Assembly (NCBI RefSeq): GCF_014202475.1
Contig: NZ_JACHGV010000002.1
Coordinates: forward strand, 372,001-436,000
DNA from: Streptomyces paradoxus
GTDB taxonomy: Bacteria > Actinomycetota > Actinomycetes > Streptomycetales > Streptomycetaceae
Direction: 5' to 3'
DNA length: 64,000 bases
In this document: positions 59,614 to 64,000 of the stretch, piece by piece
Numbering within the stretch: position 1 is the first letter of the stretch
How the letters are laid out: each line of letters opens with the position of its first letter
The notes under the pieces: generated by a model
Told to the model about the DNA's origin: nothing
What the model saw: only the letters and a program-made list of their open reading frames with translations
Databases searched by the model: none
Program-made: the position numbers and the translations under genes

Positions 59614-60480
59614 CTAGTAGAGGATCGAGGGCAGGTACGCGCCGTCGGGCCGGTTGTACAGGCCGATGGTCATCAGGCTCATCAGCTGCACGACCTTGAG
59701 GCCGTTGGACAGGCACCACTTGAGCAGCGCGCTGTCTTCCGTGGGGACGAGGATGCCCGGGCCGCCGAACTGCGGGGCCGCCGCGATGAGGGCCTGGAGG
59801 TCCGGGGTGGTCTCGCCCACGGCGTGTGCGAAGAAGGCCAGGTCGGTGGCGTACCCGGTGACGCGTCCCTCGCGTTCGACGACCAGGGCGGTGCCCTGTT
59901 TGAGCGCGTCGGCGACCTCCCCGCCACGGTCGACGCCGTGGACCTGCCGGCACACGTCGTTGCAGGGGCCGAGGTCCGCGTCCGTGGCCTCCCGCACCGG
60001 GTATCCGGGCATCGCACGCCGGATCGGCGGGCCCTGTACGCAGGCCATCGTGGCCCGGTGGACGAAGCCCAGGCCGACGTACAGCGAGAACGACCTGTTG
60101 TGGTAGCCGGTCTGCAACAGCCGGATGCCCGGCGCCCCGCGCTCGGCGGCCCGGTCCATCACGTCCCGCATCAGGCGGCGGCCCACTCCCGAGTTCTGCG
60201 TGGCGGGGTCGACGGTGACGGGCCCGACCCCGACGACGGCCGAGCGTTCGTCGAGGAAGTTGCTGCCGACGATCCGCCCGTCGAGCTCGGCGACGACACC
60301 GTAGAAGCCCGGGTGCGTCAGGGCTCCCTCGATCAGCGCGACACCCACTTCGGGGCTGGGGATGTCGGGTGGGAACGCATGCTCCTCGGCGATGCCGGAG
60401 AAGGCCTCGTAGCAGATCCTTCCGCACTCTGCGGCATCGTCCGCAGTGCCCGGGCGCAGTGTGAGAGTCACGATCGCCAT
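59614..60480 (-). CDS. GNAT family N-acetyltransferase
   Basis: A 288-residue protein: an N-terminal GNAT domain with the acetyl-CoA loop (QNSGVGRRLMRDVMDRAAERG, a Q/R-x-x-G-x-G/A type) and the substrate strand GYHNRSFSLYVGLGF, then a second GNAT-like or SCP2-like part (about 150-285). The N-terminal strand AIVTLTLRPGTADDAAE is typical. Substrate unknown: amino groups of small molecules or proteins. The ATG at 60480 follows GAAGAAGGG. It is monocistronic as far as can be seen; the TetR gene ends 93 bp upstream on the same strand. Confidence 0.75.
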   Translation of the reverse strand: MAIVTLTLRPGTADDAAECGRICYEAFSGIAEEHAFPPDIPSPEVGVALIEGALTHPGFYGVVAELDGRIVGSNFLDERSAVVGVGPVTVDPATQNSGVGRRLMRDVMDRAAERGAPGIRLLQTGYHNRSFSLYVGLGFVHRATMACVQGPPIRRAMPGYPVREATDADLGPCNDVCRQVHGVDRGGEVADALKQGTALVVEREGRVTGYATDLAFFAHAVGETTPDLQALIAAAPQFGGPGILVPTEDSALLKWCLSNGLKVVQLMSLMTIGLYNRPDGAYLPSILY

Positions 60481-60572
60481 CCCTTCTTCGCGCCCCCGCG
60501 CGGCGACCCACCCCTCGCTTCCCATCCTGTGCCCGTCCCGGCCGGGACGCACCCGGTACTTGCGTTACACCC

Positions 60573-61166
60573 CTACGGTGTTCGCCGCAGTCCCTGCACC
60601 AGCAGGTCGACGACCGCCGCGAAGTCGGCTTCGGTCCCCGGCTCCTCCCACTCCCTCGCATAGCAGGGGTCGTGGAAGCGGCCCGTGGCCTGGAAGACCG
60701 CCCTGGCCGCTGCCTCCGCGTCGGTGGCGGCGAAGTCGCCGGTCTCGACGCCGGCCTGGATGATGCGCGTCAGCTGGGACTCCAGGTCGGTGACGTGCTC
60801 GCCCACCGCCGTACCGGCCTCGCCGGTGAGGACCATGTACGTGGCGAACAGCTCCGGGTCCTCGCCCGCCTTGCGGCGTTTCGCGGCGAAGAGCGCGGCG
60901 AGCCAGTCCCGCAGCCTGGCCTCCGGGACGCGGTCCGCCTCGGCGATCCCGGACAGCTGGCCGGACGTGCGGTCCAGCCAGCGCTTGGTGACCGCCTCGC
61001 GCAGCGCCGCCTTCGTGCGGAAGTGGCGGTAGACACTGCCGTGGCTGACGCCGAGCGCCCGGGCGACGTCCACCACGGTGGCCTTGGCCGGTCCGTGGCG
61101 GCGCAGCACCTCCTCGGTGGCTTCGAGGATGCGCTCGGCGGTCAGAGTCTCGCTGGTCGGTGCCAT
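60573..61166 (-). CDS. TetR-family regulator
   Basis: A 197-residue repressor: N-terminal helix-turn-helix (about 9-55, ILEATEEVLRRHGPAKATVVDVARALGVSHGSVYRHFRTKAAL) with the classical second TetR helix pair, followed by a helical ligand domain. It follows the aldo/keto reductase gene after 25 bp, on the same strand, so both are probably read from one promoter that carries a TGACAGAT dyad. A self-repressing regulator of the reductase is likely; its ligand is unknown. Confidence 0.85.
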   Translation of the reverse strand: MAPTSETLTAERILEATEEVLRRHGPAKATVVDVARALGVSHGSVYRHFRTKAALREAVTKRWLDRTSGQLSGIAEADRVPEARLRDWLAALFAAKRRKAGEDPELFATYMVLTGEAGTAVGEHVTDLESQLTRIIQAGVETGDFAATDAEAAARAVFQATGRFHDPCYAREWEEPGTEADFAAVVDLLVQGLRRTP

Positions 61167-61191
61167 GCCCTGACCGTACCCAACGCCCGGT

Positions 61192-62196
61192 TCAGCTTTC
61201 GAGGTGCGCCATCTGGGCTGCCGGGTAGCGGTCACCGGCGGCGGCACCGGCCGGTACGGCCTCCTCTATCGCGGCCAGGTCGGACGGCTCCAGCGTCACC
61301 TCCAGCGCGCCCAGCGCCTCCGTGAGCCGGTCTCGGCGGCGGGCGCCGACCAAGGGCACGATGTCCTCACCGCGGGAGAGCACCCAGGCGATGGCGATCT
61401 GGGCGACGCTGACGCCCTTCTGCTCGGCGATCTTCCGCAGCGCTTCGACGAGGCCGAGGTTGTGCCGGAGGTTGTCGCCCTGGAAGCGCGGCGACATCGC
61501 CCGGAAGTCGCCCGGGCTCAGCTGCCGGTCGGCGGTGAAGTGGCCGGAGATCAGGCCCCGGGAGAGCACGCCGTACGCCGTGATGCCGATGCCCAGCTCG
61601 CGGGTGGTCGGCAGGATCTCCTCCTCGATGCCGCGGGAGATGAGGGAGTACTCGATCTGGAGGTCGGAGACGGGTGCCGTCGCCGCCGCCCGGCGGATCG
61701 TCTCGGCACCGACCTCGCTGAGGCCGATGTGCCGGACGTAGCCCTTCTCGACGAGTTCCGCTATCGCGCCGACCGTCTCCTCGATCGGCACGTCCGGGTC
61801 GAGGCGGGCGAGGCGGTAGACGTCGATGTGGTCGACACCGAGGCGCTGGAGGGAGTGGGCGGCGAAGTTCTTGACGGCGGCGGGCCGGCCGTCGTAGCCG
61901 AGCCAGTTGCCCTCCGGGCTGCGCAGGGCGCCGAACTTCACGCTGATCAGGGCCTGTTCGCGCCGGGCGGCGGGAGCGGCGCGCAGGGCCTCGCCGATCA
62001 GCATCTCGTTGTGGCCCATGCCGTAGAAATCGCCGGTGTCGAGCAGGGTGACGCCCGCTTCGAGCGCCGCGTGGAGGGTCGCGATGGACTCGGCCCGGTC
62101 GGCCCCGCCGTACAGGGCGGACATGCCCATGCAGCCGAGACCGAGGGCGGAGACCTGGGGGCCGGTGGTTCCGAGGGGGCGGGTTCGCATCGTCAT
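61192..62196 (-). CDS. aldo/keto reductase
   Basis: A 334-residue NADPH-dependent reductase of the AKR13-like group. Active-site region: LLDTGDFYGMGHNEMLIGEAL with Asp and Tyr of the tetrad, Lys in ALISVKFG and the usual His replaced by Arg in DVYRLARLD. NADP contacts occur at VPLVGARRRDRLTEAL near the C-terminus. Such enzymes reduce aldehydes and ketones. The ATG at 62196 follows GGTGGAGGG. It starts a two-gene unit with the TetR regulator and lies just downstream of a strong dyad. Confidence 0.85.
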   Translation of the reverse strand: MTMRTRPLGTTGPQVSALGLGCMGMSALYGGADRAESIATLHAALEAGVTLLDTGDFYGMGHNEMLIGEALRAAPAARREQALISVKFGALRSPEGNWLGYDGRPAAVKNFAAHSLQRLGVDHIDVYRLARLDPDVPIEETVGAIAELVEKGYVRHIGLSEVGAETIRRAAATAPVSDLQIEYSLISRGIEEEILPTTRELGIGITAYGVLSRGLISGHFTADRQLSPGDFRAMSPRFQGDNLRHNLGLVEALRKIAEQKGVSVAQIAIAWVLSRGEDIVPLVGARRRDRLTEALGALEVTLEPSDLAAIEEAVPAGAAAGDRYPAAQMAHLES

Positions 62197-62219
62197 GCCC
62201 TCCACCTTGCCATGACGGA

Positions 62220-62241
62220 TGACAGATTTCAATATCTGTCA
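62220..62241. promoter_or_regulatory. operator upstream of the aldo/keto reductase-TetR unit
   Basis: TGACAGAT-n6-ATCTGTCA, a perfect 8-bp dyad 24 bp before the ATG, in an AT-rich patch; a related half-site (ACTTGTCA) follows 6 bp further on. It is typical of TetR operators, and the downstream TetR protein is the natural candidate. Confidence 0.65.
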
Positions 62242-62303
62242 GTCGATACTTGTCAGCCCCTTTCGGCACTCGGCTGCGTCTCGGTCCCGCCCGCCGTCCG
62301 CGG

Positions 62304-62921
62304 CTACCGCGCCGTGAGCGCCAGCTTCGCCCCCAGCGCCACGAAGGACCCCGCGAAGCCCCGCCGCAGCCAGGCCGTCACCCGCGGCCGGTCCACGACA
62401 TGCCGGCGCACCGACGCGGCCAGCACCCCGTACGCGGCGAACACGACGAAGGTCGCCAGCATGAAGACCCCGCCGAGCCCCGCCATCCGCAGCACCGCGT
62501 GCGGCTCCCCGGGGCCGACGAACTGCGGCAGGAACGCGAAGAAGAAGATCGTCAGCTTCGGGTTCAGGATGTTGATCAGCACCCCGCGCACGATCACCCG
62601 CCGCGCCGGCATCTCCCGGGCCGCCTCCCCCTCCTCCACCACGAGAGCCTCCTTGTCCCGCACCGTCGCCCACGCCATGTACAGCAGGTAGGCGACGCCC
62701 GCGTACTTCAGCACCTGGAACGCGGTCGCGCTCGCGTGCAGCAGCGCGGCCACGCCGGTGACCGTGGCCAGCAGGTGCGGCACGATCCCGAGCGTGCAGC
62801 CGACGGCCGCGACGACGCTCGCGCGCCGCCCCCGGGAGAGCGCGGCAGCGAGGGTGTAGACGACGCCGGTGCCCGGCGTGGCGACGACGACGAGGGTGGT
62901 CAGCAGGAACGCGATGCTCAT
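62304..62921 (-). CDS. LysE-family amino acid/metabolite exporter
   Basis: A 205-residue membrane protein with five to six helices. Typical blocks: VVVATPGTGVVYTLAAALSRGRRASVVAAVGCTLGIVPHLL (the PGPN/G-type first loop reads TPGTG), YAGVAYLLYMAWATVRD, and INILNPKLTIFFFAFLPQFV, which is the well-kept N-P-K motif of the RhtB/LysE group. It exports amino acids or their derivatives, using proton motive force. The start is preceded only by a weak GGTGACGG. It is alone, flanked by the operator region and the endonuclease-like gene. Confidence 0.85.
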   Translation of the reverse strand: MSIAFLLTTLVVVATPGTGVVYTLAAALSRGRRASVVAAVGCTLGIVPHLLATVTGVAALLHASATAFQVLKYAGVAYLLYMAWATVRDKEALVVEEGEAAREMPARRVIVRGVLINILNPKLTIFFFAFLPQFVGPGEPHAVLRMAGLGGVFMLATFVVFAAYGVLAASVRRHVVDRPRVTAWLRRGFAGSFVALGAKLALTAR

Positions 62922-63133
62922 GCCGTCACCCTGGCGCGGTCCCCGCCCCGGCAACAGGACCAATCGGCCCCGCCGCTACAGGACCAATCCGCCGCGCCCC
63001 AGAGACCTCAGCGCCCCCACCGGTCGACACCTTTCACACCCGCTCGGACAATGGAAGTGCCGGTGAGCGGTCTCCCCGGCGGCGCCCGCCCACCGGTCGC
63101 GCGGAACTCCTGCGCCGCCCGAGGGAGCACGCC

Positions 63134-64000
63134 ATGACGATCCGTATCGCCACCTTCAACACGGAGAACCTCTTCCGCCGCCCCAAGGTCTTCCGCCTCC
63201 CGGGCGACAAGCAGCGCCGCGAGATCCTCGGTGACTACGCCGAGCTGGTCTCCCTCCTGGAGCGGGAGACCTACGACGACGACACCAAGACCCGCATCGC
63301 CGCGCTCCTCAAGAAGTACCGGGTGCACGACTCGCGCACGGACCGGCCCTTCTTCGTCAACGAGACGCGCGGCCAGGGCACGTTGTTCAAGACGAAGGGC
63401 GGCGGCGAGCACGTCAGCTTCGAGATCGTCGCCAAGGGCCGCCAGGGGTGGACGGGCTGGGTGGACCTCGTCCGTGACGACCTCGACTGGGAGGTCGTCC
63501 ACAACACCGGCCGGGTGGTCGCCGAGGTCGACGCCGACATCCTGCTCACGGTGGAGGTGGAGGACCGCACGACCCTGCGCCGCTTCAACCAACAGGTGCT
63601 GGGTGCCGATCTGAAGAAGACGCCGTACCCGTACGACCTGGTGATCGACGGCAACGACCCGCGCGGCATCGACGTGGGGATCCTCAGCCGCCACCCGGTC
63701 ACGTCCATGCGGTCGCACGTGTTCGACCCCGACCCGGACCGCCCGGGCGCGTACCTCTTCAGCCGGGACTGCCCCGAGTACGAGATCCAGATCGGCAGCA
63801 CGCCGCTGTGGCTGCTCGGCAATCACCTCAAGAGCCAGAGCGGCGACGACCCGGAGCTGCGCATCGCCCAGGCGCGGCGGGTGGCGTCGATCTACCAGAC
63901 CGCCCTGGAGCGTTCGCCGTACGTCGTGGTCGCCGGAGACCTCAACGACGAGCCGTCCAGCGAGGCGATCCGGGCCCTGACGGACACGGGGCTGCGGGAC
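63134..64000 (+). CDS. endonuclease/exonuclease/phosphatase family protein, 3' end cut by window
   Basis: 289 codons of an open frame that runs off the right edge. It begins at ATG after CGAGGGAGC. Motifs of the EEP superfamily are present: RIATFNTENLF at the start, DILLTVEVE with the metal-binding Glu, GNHLKSQSG with His, and VVVAGDLNDEPSS with the Asp-Asn pair. It has no signal peptide, so it acts inside the cell on DNA, RNA or a phospho-compound. An insert of about 70 residues between the first strand and the Glu motif (FFVNETRGQGTLFKTKGG) is unlike the minimal fold. Start and family are clear; substrate is not. Confidence 0.8.
   Translation, partial: MTIRIATFNTENLFRRPKVFRLPGDKQRREILGDYAELVSLLERETYDDDTKTRIAALLKKYRVHDSRTDRPFFVNETRGQGTLFKTKGGGEHVSFEIVAKGRQGWTGWVDLVRDDLDWEVVHNTGRVVAEVDADILLTVEVEDRTTLRRFNQQVLGADLKKTPYPYDLVIDGNDPRGIDVGILSRHPVTSMRSHVFDPDPDRPGAYLFSRDCPEYEIQIGSTPLWLLGNHLKSQSGDDPELRIAQARRVASIYQTALERSPYVVVAGDLNDEPSSEAIRALTDTGLRD

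Noticed and set aside
1..64000. CRISPR arrays, prophage, IS elements, integrase next to the tRNA genes
   Set aside because: No regular repeat-spacer pattern, transposase, integrase or tRNA 3'-end duplication was seen.

Overview
The window comes from a very GC-rich actinobacterial chromosome, almost certainly a Streptomyces. The evidence is extreme GC at third codon positions, many GTG and TTG starts, an HrdA-type extra principal sigma factor, Tat and Sec exported proteins, a class F sortase, and the gene order hrdA-like / dnaG / dgt / nasA / nirBD / ppdK / dus, which from memory resembles the core of the S. coelicolor chromosome. No prophage, CRISPR array, insertion sequence or complete integrative element was seen. 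The region is ordinary chromosomal core with islands of variable genes and a few decayed genes.

Layout. 0-3.5 kb: the 3' part of an acetoacetyl-CoA synthetase gene, then a decayed zone holding a truncated DoxX-like start and an MMPL/TetR deletion chimera, then three tRNA genes (one CAU, two tandem Asn). 3.5-9.2 kb: a YtxH-like protein, a xylulokinase-type FGGY kinase and a heterodimeric ABC exporter with one degenerate and one canonical ATP site. 9.3-17 kb: information processing and nucleotide metabolism (HrdA-like sigma factor, DnaG primase, dGTPase), with an AbiEii-like nucleotidyltransferase pair and a ferredoxin-reductase-type flavoprotein between them. 17-23 kb: a sirohydrochlorin chelatase, a SanA-type membrane protein, a tendamistat-like small secreted protein, and a three-gene operon (stand-alone adenylation enzyme, membrane flavoprotein, enoyl-CoA hydratase) that looks like an undescribed small biosynthetic unit. 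23-36.5 kb: nitrate and nitrite assimilation in two blocks (nasA; FAD oxidoreductase-nirB-nirD), whose leaders share a 22-bp-phased GTAAC-type element at the same distance from the start codon. Between them lie an M4 protease, a sortase pair, an HxlR regulator with a divergent imine-reductase-like enzyme, and a TSUP transporter.

36.7-46 kb: envelope and inorganic-carbon functions. A transmembrane HTH protein carries an outside peptidoglycan-binding domain and a lysozyme-like domain whose catalytic Glu is replaced by Gln. Next come an I36-family secreted protein, a carbonic anhydrase translationally coupled to a SulP transporter with a 12-residue Trp repeat, a two-component system, a PhoX-type phosphatase and a Nudix hydrolase. 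46-57 kb: pyruvate phosphate dikinase with a dyad-rich upstream region, a ROK regulator divergent from two coupled glycosidases, an LTA-synthase-like membrane enzyme and a tRNA dihydrouridine synthase. 57-64 kb: a DHA2 efflux pump, several small enzymes (VOC, GNAT), a small Cys/His protein, an aldo/keto reductase-TetR operon with a clear operator, a LysE exporter, and an endonuclease/exonuclease/phosphatase-family gene that runs off the end.

The strongest candidates for new biology are the transmembrane HTH/pseudo-lysozyme protein, the adenylation/membrane-flavoprotein/hydratase operon, the nucleotidyltransferase pair next to hrdA and dnaG, the tendamistat-like protein without the inhibitory arginine, and the repeat-bearing SulP-carbonic anhydrase pair. 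Functions are inferred from motifs recognised by eye; no database search was run.
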